From the NCBI GenBank assembly GCA_035236585.1, contig CP141130.1, positions 73,851,944-73,915,943 of the forward strand: 64,000 nucleotides of DNA, read 5' to 3'. Below, piece by piece: positions 29,104 to 41,486 of this stretch; position 1 is the first letter of the stretch, and every line of letters starts with the position of its first letter. A model generated the notes under the pieces. The model made no database searches. It was not told the DNA's origin and worked only from the letters and a program-made list of their open reading frames with translations. Made by a program: the position numbers and the translations under genes. This DNA comes from Warburgia ugandensis (lineage: Eukaryota; Streptophyta; Magnoliopsida; Canellales; Canellaceae).

Positions 29104-30087
29104 GGTAGAAAGCTGGAAGCTGAGTTGGGTTCAAGGTTGGCCGGTGGTGATCTGGGCGTCGTCTGGATTGTCTAGACGTTGTCTAGAGCAGAGGGAAACG
29201 CTCTGAGGAAGACAATGCCTATTGCGATCTAAAATTGGGTATATGGGCGTCGCATGGCCTGGAGACTGGGGATGACTAGAGGTGAAACAAAGGGAACCAG
29301 AGAAGATGGTGGGGTGCTGGTTTAGACCGCTTGGATGGGTTTGGGCGTGCGACCAGTGAATGAAGGGAAACAATGGATGAGAGGGGTATGGTTAGACGGA
29401 GAAGATGGGTTGTTTGACCACCGTCTGGAGCAAAGGAGCCTGGGCAAGGATGCCTGGCTTCTATTGGGCTAGCCTGGGATTTGGATACAAGGTGAGAGCT
29501 TGGAATAGTGAACGTGGAAGAGAGGGAAAATGTGAAAGAGCTTGTGTGGTGGATGAAAGAGGAACTTAGGTTGATGCGTTGACAAAAAATGATGAAGGAA
29601 AAGGAAAAGCAATTAACATGAAAGAGATGAGTAAACTCAAAAAACTCCAAAACAAACTAGGAAGAGGAAAATGGCCATGAACAACTAAAAAACTCCCCCT
29701 CTCTCCATACGGCTCCCCTATTTATAAAAACTGCTCCTCTCCTTCTCTTCCTCAAACTCTATCCTTAAAGAGTTAGAGTCTTGTTAGGAAACTTTCTTCT
29801 CTTCTAATTAGGAGTCTTCCTTCATTAAGAATTCTTTTCCAATTTGGACTCTTCTCATCATCTGAGCCATCCGACCCTCTTTTAGTTGATCTGCAAAAAT
29901 AAAGACTAAATTAGAATGATCAAAACGTACATTAATCCTTTAATAAGCTCCAATGATCATCTAGCCGTTGACTTTGAGAAAATTAAGGTCTAGATGGTCA
30001 ACAAGCTAAATTTTGTAATTTGGACAGTTAGATGATCTAAGTGAATGCTAAACTATGGGTCTTTTAGCCAAAAATGAACGCTTAACA

Positions 30088-30100
30088 CACTCCCCAACCA
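30088..30100 (-). other. polypurine tract of the Athila-like element
   Basis: On the minus strand TGGTTGGGGAGTG lies directly upstream of the 3' LTR start (TGTTAAGCG). Position and purine content fit the plus-strand primer of an LTR retrotransposon. Confidence 0.6.
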
Positions 30101-31879
30101 GCATTTTGCTAGTCCCGAGCAAAACATGCAAATAACTATTTTACAAAACTGGTACAAGATGCCACTTTCGTAGATACTCACGATTGCATTTAACACATGC
30201 AACAAGCCCTTGAACCCCTAGGTTACCCCTAGTGGACGAGTTATGCCTCGTGAGGGTTTGCAGTAAATATACCCACAAAATTCAGTAAAGTTAAGTCCCT
30301 TATTTTATCTCAGAGAATCTTCATTCATTATCAAATTGACTAGTTTTTCACAACTTAATGAAGAAGTTTTGACAATTTTACACACCATACACATATTAAA
30401 GATATCTTATTTGAGCGATTTCTCAGAGTGCATTTGTGTGTGTACAACCACATAAATCTTGAATGTTAATTGGATATGCTTACATTCCATTGGAAATATG
30501 CTTTGACCTCAAATCCTGGCAGGTATACGCTCAGAAATAAAACTCTCAAATAAGGAGTTACATATTTCGCTCATTATGTGACCGAATCCAACAAACTGAT
30601 GGTTCACATAATTCTTTGTAATGCTCATGAGACAAAGGAAAGTGATCCCTAGGAGTGGATGTTATCACCAAGAATATTAGGAGTCTTTTACTTTAATGCT
30701 TTCTTTTTATCTCCTCTTTAAGGCTATGTCCACCTAAGATCAATAGGTCTTTAACTAGGATGAAATGTAAGTTTAGGATAGGTTTAGAAAAGAAAGCTAT
30801 AAAGAATTCAAAGGTTCAAAATTGAGTAGATGTCTTCAATGAATATCTGCTAGGACAACTTTTCTTTTTGGTTTGTATGTGAAGTGAATTTCTCTTTTCA
30901 GACTTTGATCTTTCTTTTTCTTTTCTTTTCTTTTTCTTTTCTTTGGAAGAAAGACAACTAATTTTTCTCACCTCTTTGACTTTTTGTCCTAGTTTTGAAC
31001 TTTTTTCTACTCTACTCATTTTGAAGATGGGTAATGGTTATTTATTTTAATAGGTTATTCTGGGTTAGGGTGAATGAGGTTAAGAAAGAAAAAGGCTTAA
31101 TAACAAGCTCAAAAGGCTAACTAGTCGTATATTATATTGGGTAGACTTTATGTCTCTGGGCTGAGCAAGAATGGCCTATATCATTTCCTAGGTTTCCTAA
31201 AACCTATCAGATTCAATAAATTTCTAGAATTAAAGTTATTACTCCTCTTTATTCTTGATGTTTATCCAAAACAATGATAACATGATCACACTAATGTATG
31301 TACCCTGAAGAAAGTATGGAATTACTTATAACCCTCTCACAGAAGATAGTCTCAAATTCTCACTAGGTTATAGGTCTTTACTAATTTTCTCAGGGTCTCT
31401 AAGTCATACCTCTATATTAGTCTTGATTATGTGCTGTGTGTACATGGTTTCCGAGAATTAACTTTCATAAAATGCTTCAACACATGAATGACAAGCAAAA
31501 TTAATCATATGCATTCCCATTAAAAGGTGAAAACAACATATTTACTAAATTTTGAACAATCAGTTCTCATCACAAAAAGGGAACTCTACTTTAAAAACTT
31601 TTTGTTTTTTCAAAAATTTTCAATTTTTTGTTTTAACTCAAGAAAATTCAAAATCTGTATGTGCATCTACACCCCCAACCTGAATGAAACATTATCCCTA
31701 ATGTTTGAAAACATAAGATTCTATACGAAAGTTGAGAGATGTAAACTTTAAACCCTTAGGTTGCCTCCCAAAAAGCGCTAAGTTTAACGTCTTCAGCCAG
31801 ACGTAATGATGAGTTCAATGATGATATGTTGTAAGGCTCCTGGAGTGGTACTCTAAGGTGGATCATGATACTCGGGTAC
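30101..31879 (-). other. 3' non-coding part of the Athila-like element
   Basis: Between the integrase end and the polypurine tract, no frame resembles an envelope-like protein or any other product. Just downstream of pol (31,750-31,800) the plus strand reads GGTTGCCTCCCAAAAAGCGC, a phrase often found at this place in Athila-type elements. Some polypyrimidine stretches lie near 30,900. Confidence 0.55.
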
Positions 31880-33008
31880 CTATAAAAGTGTCTCATCAAT
31901 TTCAAGATCGGGCAGTTCGAGGAAAGGTTTTAACCTTTGACCATTGACCTTTTGGATGTCTCCATCCTTTTCAATCTCGATGGCTCCATGAGGATAGATT
32001 GTGCGTATTATATATGGTCCAGTCCATCGAGATCGAAGTTTTCCTGGGAACAAATGCAATCTAGAATTATACAGTAAGACCTTTTGACCTGGTGTGAAGG
32101 ATTTTCTTAGAATGTTTCTATCATGTATAGCCTTCATTCGATCTTTGTACAAACGTGAAGACTCATATGCATCTTTCCTGAATTCCTCCAACTCATTGAA
32201 TTGGAGTTTTTTGTGAGTTCCAGCAGAATCTAAGTCGAAATTTAGCTTTTTGACTGCCCAATATACCTTGTACTCTAACTCTACTTGTAAGTGGCAGGCC
32301 TTTCCATAGACCAAGCGGTAAGGTGACATTCCTATAGGGGTTTTATATGTTGTGCGATAAGCCCATAAAGAGTCAATAAGTCTCAGAGACCAGTCTTTCC
32401 TATTTGGATTGACTGTCTTTTCTAAAATTCACTTTATTTCCCTATTAGATACCCTCTACTTGACCACTAGTCTGAGGATGGTATGGGGTAGCTATCCTAT
32501 GGTCAACACCATACTTTTTCATTAAATTCTCAAACACCTTATTACAAAAGTGTTTTCCCCCATCACTTAATATGGCTCTTGGAGTACCAAACCTTACAAA
32601 AATATTTTCTTTTAAAAACTTTACCACAACCTTGTGGTCATTGGTTTTGCATGGTATAACCTCCACCCACTTGGACACATAGTTCACTCCCACTAGGATG
32701 TACAAATTTTCAAAAGAATTAGGAAAAGGTCCCATAAAATCTATGCTCCAAACATCCAAAGGTTTTATGACAAGGATTGGTTTAAGGGCATCATATATCT
32801 TCTTCTTAAACTTCCTAACCTTTGACACTATGCACATGCTTTGCAGTAAGCATGGGCATCCTTAAATATGGTAGGCCAATAAAATCCACATTGCAAAATT
32901 TTTGCAGCTGTCTTTTTAGAGCTGAAATGGCCCCCACATGCATGATCATGACAAAAGGAGATGATTTGATTATGTTCACTATCGGGTATGCATCTCCTAA
33001 TTACTTAG
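31880..33008 (-). pseudogene. integrase region of the Athila-like element
   Basis: The HHCC zinc module is visible at 32,838-33,000 (HACGGHFSSKKTAAK, then YCKAC). The catalytic core follows with its three acidic residues in [17 protein letters not shown] and SGQVEG. The C-terminal part has [20 protein letters not shown] and then [20 protein letters not shown] and SRWTGP. A frameshift or stop separates the core (32,445-32,837) from the C-terminal frame (31,880-32,329), and another break precedes the core. The enzyme would insert the DNA copy into the host chromosome; this copy cannot be made whole as it stands. Confidence 0.88.
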
Positions 33009-33509
33009 TCAGCAGTACTTGAATAAGTACGGGTCATCCCAAGTAAAATATCTAACTTCGGTTAAGAATCTCTTTTTATCTTGTGTGGTCCAATGATTAG
33101 GCATTTGTCCTGTAACAAGATAATTAACAATATCTCCATACCAAGGTAATTGGGAAACATGCAATAACTGTTCATCTGGGAATGACTCAGTTATAGGCCC
33201 TTGATCGCTAGTGTGCTCCACTACCAATCTGGATAAGTGATTTGCTACGACATTTTCTAAACCTTTCTTGTTTCGAATTTCTAAGTCAAATTCTTGTAGC
33301 AGTAGTATCCAACGGATCATCCTAGGTTTGGCATCCTTTTTAGAAAGGAGGTATTTTAAAGCTGCATGATCTGAGTATACTATAACTTTAGACCCTAACA
33401 GGTAAGATATAAACTTATCCAAAGCAAACACTATAGATAACAACTCTTTCTCAGTGGTGGAATAGTTGAGTTGCGCATCATTTAGTGTTTTACTATCATA
33501 ATATATCAC
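33009..33509 (-). pseudogene. RNase H region of the Athila-like element
   Basis: The frame has [20 protein letters not shown] followed by [11 protein letters not shown] and [11 protein letters not shown], the plant Ty3/gypsy RNase H signature. The first catalytic Asp (ASDYAIG) lies upstream in the reverse transcriptase frame. A TAG stop after VVLG, where a Gln is usual (LGQR), separates the two. After the domain the frame runs through a linker ending in YLFKYC. The product would degrade the RNA strand of the RNA-DNA hybrid. Confidence 0.88.
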
Positions 33510-33530
33510 ATGGGAAAGTTTATCAATGCG

Positions 33531-34493
33531 CTACCCCAAAACAACTCCAATGGCATAATCCGACGCATTACACATTATTTCAAATGGTGTGTTCCAATCT
33601 GGTGGTCGAATAATAGGTTCAAAAGTCAATTCAGCCTTGAGTCGCTCAAGTGCCTTCTTACAGCCCTCATCAAAGTCAAAAGTGGCCTCCTTTGTAAGTA
33701 AATGACATAGGGGCTTGGCAATTTTGCTAAAATCTTTGATGAATCGCCTATAAAAGCCAGCATGTCCTAAAAAAGAACGAATTTCTTTTACCGTCCTTGG
33801 TGGAGGAAGGTTGGCTATTAAATCCACTTTTGGCTTATCAGCTTCTATTCCATTGGGTAATATTATGTGGCCTAATACTATCCCACTCCGTACCATAAAA
33901 TGACACTTTTCCCAATTTAAGACCAGATTCTTCTCTTGATACCTTACAAGGACTAACTTCAAGTGGTGTAGGCACTCATCAAATGATGACTCAAATACTA
34001 AGAAGTCATCCATGAACACCTCAAGGAATCTTTCTACCATGTCTGAGAAAATGCGCAACATACACCTTTGAAATATAGCTGGAGCGTTACAAAGCCCAAA
34101 AGGCACACGTCTATAGGCGAAAGTTCCATAAGGGTAGGTGAAGGTGGTCTTCTCCTGATCCTTTGGTGCTATAGGAATTTGGTTATAACCGGAATATCCA
34201 TCCAGAAAATAGTAATAGCTATGTCCGGCTAACCTCTCAAGCATTTGGTCAATGAATGGTAGAGGAAAATGATCTTTCCTCGTGACCGCGTTCAACTTTC
34301 GATAGTCAATACAAACTCTCCACCCAGTGGTCATGCAAGTGGGGACTAGCTCGTTATCCTCATTTTTGACTACTATGATCCCAGATTTCTTAGGTACAAC
34401 CTGAACGGGGCTAACCCAAGTACTATCAGAGATAGGATATATGACGCCAACGTCTAAGAGTTTTAGGACTTCATCTCTAACCACGTCCTTCAT
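33531..34493 (-). pseudogene. reverse transcriptase region of the Athila-like element
   Basis: The 320-codon frame carries the ordered motifs of a Ty3/gypsy reverse transcriptase: VSPVQVVPKKSG, WRVCIDYRKLNAVT, PLPFIDQMLERL, FAYRRVPFGLCNAPAIFQRC and the catalytic FMDDFLVF. The GHAGFYRRFIKDFS connection follows. An in-frame TGA just upstream (after KETER) sits where Arg is usual, and a TAG ends the frame. The catalytic residues remain, so the damage is in the reading frame rather than in the active site. Confidence 0.92.
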
Positions 34494-34505
34494 GTGGGGG
34501 TTCAG

Positions 34506-35931
34506 TCACCTTTCAGTCTCTTTAGAAGGTTTTGCAGTTTCTTCTAGATGTATCCTATGCATGCATAAGGCTGGACTTATCCCTTTTATGTTTGCTATTG
34601 TCCACCCTAGAGAAATTTTATGTTCCTTAAGAACATCTAAAAGCTTACCCTCATGTTCTTTATCTAAGTCTGATCCTATTATTACATGTAAGGTTTCATC
34701 TGGACCTAAATATGAATATTTCAAGTTATCAGGCAAGGGTTTTAGGTCCAGAGACGGTGGTTGCTCTATTGAGGGTATGGGGACATATTTAGACGGTGAG
34801 AGTGGTTCCACATAAGGACCCCACTTAGAGGTATCCATTAGTAGTGCAACATCTAAAAGATTGTTTACCTCCTCAATAGACTTGTCTATATCAAATTCTC
34901 CATTAAAGTGCATTAGACAAGCCTCTAGTGGGTCTGAGATGGACAATGGTGAATGACTCTCATTAATTAGACTCTCAATCAAGTTGACATCACAGGGATC
35001 ATCGAGGTCCAAATGTTGCTGATCGGCATTAAAAACATTAAGCTTAACCTTCATGTTGCCGAATGAGAGTTTCATTACACCATTCCTACGGTTAATAATG
35101 GCGTTAGACATTGCTAAGAATGGATGCCCAAGGATGACTGGGATTTGACTACCAGGGTCTGATATAGGTTGGGTGTCTAGGGTAATAAAACTTATCCACC
35201 TGTATCAAGACATCTTCAACCAAACCACAAGGTATCTTAATAGATCTATCAGCTAATTGCAGCGTGGTAGTGGTTGGTTTCAACTCACCGAGTTTTAGTT
35301 GCTCATAAACAGAGTATGGCAACAAATTAACACTAGCCCCTAAGTCAAGAAGTGCCCTGTCTATGACATGATCTCCAATGACACAAGTGATTGTAGGACA
35401 TCTTGGGTCTTTAAACTTTGGTGGGGTCTTGTGTTGAATCAAAGAGCTCACTTGTTCGGTAAGGAAGGCTTTCTTTTGCACATTAAGCTTTTGCTTCATT
35501 GTGCAGAGCTCTTTTAAGAATTTGGCATAGGCCAGGATGTCTTTAATTGCATTGAGCAATGGTATATTGATTTGTACATGTTTAAACACTTCCATTAACT
35601 CATTGAAGTTTGATCCCTTCCCAGCTTTATTCAATAATTGGGGAAAAGGGGCTTTATGCACATAGGGTGCCTCCACTATAGGTTCTATAGGGTTGTTCTG
35701 TCTTTTCTCTTTTTCCTGTATTTTTGTTGCCTCTTTTTCCTCTACATTTTCCGTAACCTGCCCTTCTTTGTTATCAATTTGACAACCATTCCTAAGGGTG
35801 ATTATGGACTTGGCATGTTCATGAGGGTTATGGTTTTGAGAACTTGACCCTATCTCGAATTGACCCTTAAGGTTAGGAATGGGTTGACTAGGAAACTGAC
35901 CCTTTCCTCTATTATGTAATTCATCACACAA
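34506..35931 (-). pseudogene. aspartic protease region of the Athila-like element
   Basis: The upstream frame (35,149-35,931) holds ALLDLGASVNLLPYSVYEQL, the retroviral-type aspartic protease active site in its plant DLGA form. It ends with a frameshift after DVLIQVDKF. The next frame (34,506-35,111) resumes with AIINRRNGVMKLSFGNMKVK, the protease C-terminal part, and a linker leading to the reverse transcriptase. The stretch between appears shortened. Its role would be to cut the gag-pol polyprotein. Confidence 0.85.
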
Positions 35932-36337
35932 TTAGCTTATTTGGACCTCTAACTTAGCTATGGCTTGAGAGTTGACAATGGCTGAATGTCTACTTTCATT
36001 TTGCAATTTGTGTAAGGCCTTTTTAGTGTAATCATTATCTTTTGCACATTGGTCTACCCTAGTGTGGATGTTTTCCTCTAAATATGGTTTCTTTTGTTGT
36101 AGAGGTTGTTGAAAGCCAGGTAGTGAATGGGGAATTGTAGTTCTAAGAGGAAAGTCTTGGACAGGGGGATTCACAAATGACCCCCCTTTTTGGTTATTCT
36201 TTGACCAGGACAAATTGAGATGCCTAGCCCATCTAGGGTTGTAGGTCTCAGAATATGGGTTGTCGCTAGGTTGGCAATATGCATTCAATGCATTCGCTTG
36301 GTCTATAAGATATTCAGTGAATGCTTTATTAGATGGA

Positions 36338-37321
36338 CACTCAGAGGTTAAATGGGTTGGACTAGAACAAGTAGCGCATACCTCTTGTGGAGGTTTCTAA
36401 GATAATGTAACAGCTATGAAAGATTGAAACATCGTTTCAAGCTTGTCCATTCTTCTATCTAATTTTTGAGAGACAGAGTCAAGCTTATCAGATAGACCAG
36501 TATGTGCTCCTATCTTGTAGATACCTCCTTTCTTAGTAGGTTGGTTAGTTCTTTCTCTCCTATTTGAATAATCCCATTGTAGAGAATTATCGGCTACAGT
36601 TTGAAAGAATTCCCAAGCTTCACTTTCATCTTTTTAACATGAGGGTCCCTCTACTTGCTGCATCTATCATTTGTCTATTTTGAGGTGCTAACGCCTCATA
36701 GAAGTATTGAACTTGCTGCCATTTCTCAAATCCATGGTGAGGGCATTTCTGCAGCAGTTCAATCCACCATTCCCAACGTTCATAATATTGTTCATCATCC
36801 CTTTGTTGGAAATTTATAATTTCACGACGTAGGGCATTTGTTTTGTGAACGGGGAAGAACTTGTTCAGGAACTTCTTAGACAATTGGTCCCATGTATGTA
36901 TAGAACCTACCTCCAAGGAATTAAGCCATGACTTGGCTTTGTCCTTAAGTGAGAACGGGAATAACCTTAACCTAATTGAATCATCCGAAACATTTCAGAA
37001 CCTAAATGTGGTACAAATATCAAGGAACTCCTTGATATGTAGGTACGGGTCTTCTCGATCTCAACCATAAAAAGTAGGAAGTAACTGAATTACTCTAGGC
37101 TTTAACTCAAAGTAGTCAGCATTAGTTGGAGGTAATGTTATGTAGGAGGGGGTATTAAGTTGAAGCGGCGCATAAAAATCTCTAATAGTCTTGCGTTCAA
37201 TCTTTATTGGTGGTCCAGCCATAGGGATAGGAACTAGGTTTCTTTCCCCTTGGTTTTGGATACGTTGAATCTCTAGGTTTAACGGTAGTAGCTCAGGGTT
37301 CTGAGATCGACGCCCTTGCAT
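36338..37321 (-). pseudogene. gag region of the Athila-like element
   Basis: It starts at an ATG (MQGRRSQNPELLP) at 37,321. It runs through RKTIRDFYAPLQLNTPSYI and, after a stop near 37,061, through LFPFSLKDKAKSWL and WDQLSKKFLNKFFPVHKTNA. It then reaches CPHHGFEKWQQVQYFYEALA. A CX2CX4HX4C zinc knuckle (CATCSSPTHLTSEC) is readable at about 36,341-36,382. These match the Athila gag (retrotransposon gag plus zinc knuckle). The frame is broken at two or more places. It would have formed the virus-like particle and bound the RNA. A further in-frame piece (35,932-36,288) joins it to the protease. Confidence 0.85.
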
Positions 37322-38447
37322 GAACTATTCCTAATCTAAAATGTCCTACTTCTAAATGCTAACTCTAACTCTATGTGATGCAAGCTAAAAGGCACAATCA
37401 AACACCTTAGGCTAATAAGTAATATATTGATTTTCTTGAATATGTGTGGGGACAATGCTTTTAATTAGCCTAATCTAGCACTCCTCCTCTCCTTTAGACT
37501 TGATTATTGCTGACTAGTTAGGTTCTTCGCAAGATGGTTAATACAACCTTCGTGTAAGGAGGCGTTTAGACCTCACAAACGTCAACAAGAGGTGAGGGAA
37601 GAGCGAGGCTCTATTAGACAACCCTCAATAACCACAATGCTCCAAAGCCACTAGAGTGATAATAAATCGAGTCTTAGTAAGAGGGTCTTACGAGCATGTG
37701 ATAGCCCTATAGATATCTTCTGATTGATTTTAATTTGAATCGAAGGCTAGGTAGCGTGCTTATGGTGATTATCCTAAGTGGGCCAAGGAGTGGTGATAAA
37801 ATTCACCCTTGATTTTATGGGGGTAGGGTGCCCTTATTAATTAATTCCACACTCCATGGCAGTTCGATCAGCAAATATATCACCTTAAAACATTAACTGT
37901 GTCCTAAGATGCAAATAAAAGTAGTAAAGTAATGCAAAACCTAAAAATGCAACAATTATAAGAGGATGTTGTCTATATGATTTATACTACCAAACAATGC
38001 AAATTTACTCTAAATGCAAACCCTAAGCTAGGAATTTAAATGAGTGAGGAGACTTATAGTGGGGTTTCTGATGAAGATCAAGTGTGGGCCACCTTATCCC
38101 ACACTTGCCCTGTATTATATAACCCTTTAAAATGAAAATAGAAAGTGCAGTTTACAAGGGTCCTCACTACAAGCTTCACTCAAAAGAAAAGAATCCTAAT
38201 CTAGGAAAGCAGTGAAATTTTCATGTTGATGAAGATTTTCTTGCTAATTTTCTCCACTTTCTTATTTTCCTGAAAAAGAAAATTAGAAATAAGTATCAAT
38301 TTTAGGAAAGTAGGTGGTTATGCACAAAAAAATTAAATATGCACCTAAAAATTCAATTCCTAATATTTTTTATTTTTTTGATTTTTTTTTCAAAATTTTT
38401 CAAAATTTTGATTTTTTAATTAAACTTTATAAAAACTCCTTTGCAAG
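37322..38447 (-). other. untranslated leader of the Athila-like element
   Basis: It lies between the primer site and the gag start, with no protein match. Such long leaders are normal for Athila-type elements. Confidence 0.6.
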
Positions 38448-38465
38448 TCCCCGGCAACAGCGCCA
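38448..38465 (-). other. primer binding site, tRNA-Asp
   Basis: On the minus strand TGGCGCTGTTGCCGGGGA lies six bases inside the 5' LTR end. Apart from one base (T for C) it is complementary to the 3' end of plant tRNA-Asp(GUC), the primer used by Athila-type elements. Confidence 0.85.
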
Positions 38466-38471
38466 AAAACT

Positions 38472-40274
38472 TGTTGATGTTTTTTGCAAGTGCACAGGCT
38501 ATTATGGTATAGCTATGCAAATACGGGTCGAACCCACAGGGACTTGTTTTATGTGGAGTTTTTAATAAAATTTAATTATTTAAAACTAAAAGAGAATAAC
38601 AAAACTAGCATAACCATTCATATTTATTCAAATGATGGAGTTTACATAACTTTCACTTCCAAAAAACATAAAATAACTAATCAAAACATCCCTGAATCAC
38701 ACTGTCCGTGGATAGCACTGTCCATAGATAACACTATCAAAAAATGGATAAAATAAAGCTTAAATGGAACAAAGACACAGATGTAAATAAGCAGAGGATA
38801 CAGATGTAATTAAACAGGGAACGCAGATATAATTAATGGAAATGAACAGAAATGTCATTGCATTTAAAACAGAAGGGCAAAACTGGAATTCTGTTCAAAA
38901 CCTGGTTTTTAACAAAAACGAAACGAAGAAGATGACCGGTGAATGGAGGAGATGGATCCGAAGGAAGGAGAAGAGGGCAGCAACGTGGGAGGAAAACCCG
39001 ATTCGGGTTTTCTTCTCCGGGACGTCCAGAAGTGAGAAAAACGCCAGATGACGCAGAGACACCGTAGATGATTGGAAAGCCTGCCAGATTGGTGCTGCTG
39101 GAGAAGAAGTTCTGTGACACCGGAGGAGATGAATAACCCGAACATGGTGTTGCGCGGTCAGGCTTGAATAGCCTAGTCTTGCTCCTGGCAGGTGATCTAC
39201 GTCTCTGGGCGCAGTTCACTTTCTGGGTTCATGCCTATGCTGGTCCGGTAGAAAGCTGGAAGCCGAGTTGGGTTCAAGGCTGGCCGGTGGTGATCTGGGC
39301 GTCGTCTGGATCGTCTAGGCGTCGTCTGGATCGTCTAGACGTAGTCTAGAGCAGAGGGAAACGCTCTGAGGAAGACGACGCCTATTGCAATTGAAAATTG
39401 GGTATATGGGCGTTGCACGGCCTGGAGACTGGGGATGACTAGAGGAGAAACAAAGGGAACCAGAGAAGATGGTGGGGTGCTGGTTTAGACCGCTTGGATG
39501 GGTTTGGGCGTGCGACTAGTGAATGAAGGGAAACGATGGATGAGAGGGGTGTGGTTAGATGGAGAAGATGGGTTATCTGGCCACCGTCTGGAGCAGAGGA
39601 GCCTAGGCAAGGACGCCTGGCTTCTATTGGGCTGGCCTGGGATTTGGATACAAGGTGAGAGCTTGGAATAGTGAACATGGAAGAGAGAGGGAAAATGTGA
39701 AAGAGCTTGTGTGGTGGATGAAAGAGGAACTTGGGTTGGTGCATTGACAAAAATGATGAAGGAGAGGAAAAAGCAATTAACGTGAAAGAGATGAGTAAAC
39801 TCAGAAAACTCCAAAACAAACTAGGAAGAGGAAAATGGCCATGAACAACTAAAAACTCCCCCTCTCTCCATACGGCTCCCCTATTTACAAAAATTGCTCC
39901 TCTCCTTCTCTTCCTCAAACTCTATCCTTAAAGAGTTAGAGTCCTGTTAGGAAACTTTCTTCTCTTCTAATTAGGAGTCTTCCTTCATTAGGAATTCTTT
40001 TCCAATTTGGACTCTTCTCATCTTGATCTGCACCGTTGATCATAGATCTGAGCCATCCGACCCTCTTTTAGTTGATCTGCAAAAATAAAGATTAAATTAG
40101 AATAATCAAACCGTACATTAATCCTTTAATAAGCTCCAATGATCATCTAGCCGTTGATTTTGAGAAAATTAAGGTCTGGATGGTCAATCAAGCTAAATTT
40201 TGCAATTTGGACGGTTAGATGATATAAGTGAATGCTAAACTAGGGGTCTTTTAGCTAAAAATGAACACTTAACA
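38472..40274 (-). repeat. 5' LTR of the Athila-like element
   Basis: This 1,803-base LTR has TG...CA ends, reading TGTTGATG on the left and CTTAACA on the right of the plus strand. It has the phrase AATACGGGTCGAACCCACAG near the left end that marks this LTR type. Frames across it are shadows. Confidence 0.92.
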
Positions 40275-40279
40275 TCAAT

Positions 40280-41317
40280 CATCACTGCGAATTGCCAAAA
40301 CGAGTAGCCTCTACATGAAATACAAAAATTCTATGCCACAGTAAACATATGACCAATCGCCAGTTGGTCGATCGAAAAGATTGAACAAGGACTTCACCCC
40401 TCCGTAATTCTATTAAGACTAGTTGTGCAAGAGATCAATCTTGTTGACGCCCTTCATCCCCTTTATCACTAATGAATACTCAATCCCATATCTGAATACA
40501 TCGGGGAATGAAAGATTAACAGCCACATGAAGCCCGATCTACGTATAAAGCTCACTACTCCGCAAAATTATTAGATGTTTCTAAGAGATGAACACTACAA
40601 AATGCCTCCCATCATGATCGATCTCTAAAATTCCCTACACACGCCATAATTGTGTCCTATCTAGATATTACTAATCGGACTACTATTGTTGCTCATATAA
40701 ATCCATATAGAAAGAAGAAGTTTGGTGATCCAAACAGTTTCAGCTGTCTAGCCCGCATCTCAGTTAATGTATACAAATCTCCTCTCTCCTTGATAATCTT
40801 AAACTTTGATGCTTAAAATTTTACTACCGGATTCATCTTACACCAGAAACAACAGTAAGGGTCACACAATGAAGAATAGTTTCAGTACTTAAGATGTGGC
40901 CTAGCAGATGAACAGGTTGGAGCATCAAACATCATGATCCCAGCCACCCACAATTGAAGGTGACATCAACTCAATGCAAGAACTATTTTAATGCAATCTT
41001 CATGGTTCAATGCACCAGTTCTTCTGTGGTGGATGCACTTATCTTCACTTGAAATTATGTGTACCCGCCTCACCTTTTGATGAATTTCAATGCCCACCTT
41101 TCTGTTCTCCTGTTTCAAATCAACAGCTATCATTTGCACCTTTTAAAAGCCACTTAACTTTGATTACAGGCGGAATCACATGGCCAGTTGAAATTTTCTT
41201 ATAAAGAGACCATAATACACATTATAACAGGCCTAACATATAGAAGTTGTGGTCAAAGATCTTGCCTGCAAATGAGCTTCAAGCGCAGGCTAAAGCATTA
41301 TTACCATTTGTTTCCAG
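40280..41317. other. spacer, no gene seen
   Basis: No frame with a recognisable product. It separates the retrotransposon from the SPS-like pseudogene. Confidence 0.45.
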
Positions 41318-41331
41318 ACTTTCCGATTCAT

Positions 41332-41486
41332 AAAAAAGGGCAGCCCCAGTGCATGAAGCTCCCGCCTATGCGGGGTCTAGGGAAGGGATGGGCCACAATG
41401 GCCTAAAGTAGGCAGCCTTACCTTGCATTTTTGCAAGAGGCTGATTCCACGCCTTGAACCCATGACCTCAAGGTCACATGACGCCA
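41332..41486 (-). repeat. Au SINE, 5' truncated
   Basis: It is the Au body in reverse, from GGGCAGCCCCAGTGCATGAA to CCTCAAGGTCACATGACG. It lacks the box A head. A 14-base target duplication ACTTTCCGATTCAT flanks it exactly at 41,318-41,331 and 41,487-41,500. So truncation happened at insertion. Confidence 0.85.

Noticed and set aside
30101-31879. Envelope-like gene of the Athila element
   Set aside because: Frames here are short and show no signal peptide, membrane segment or known motif in order.
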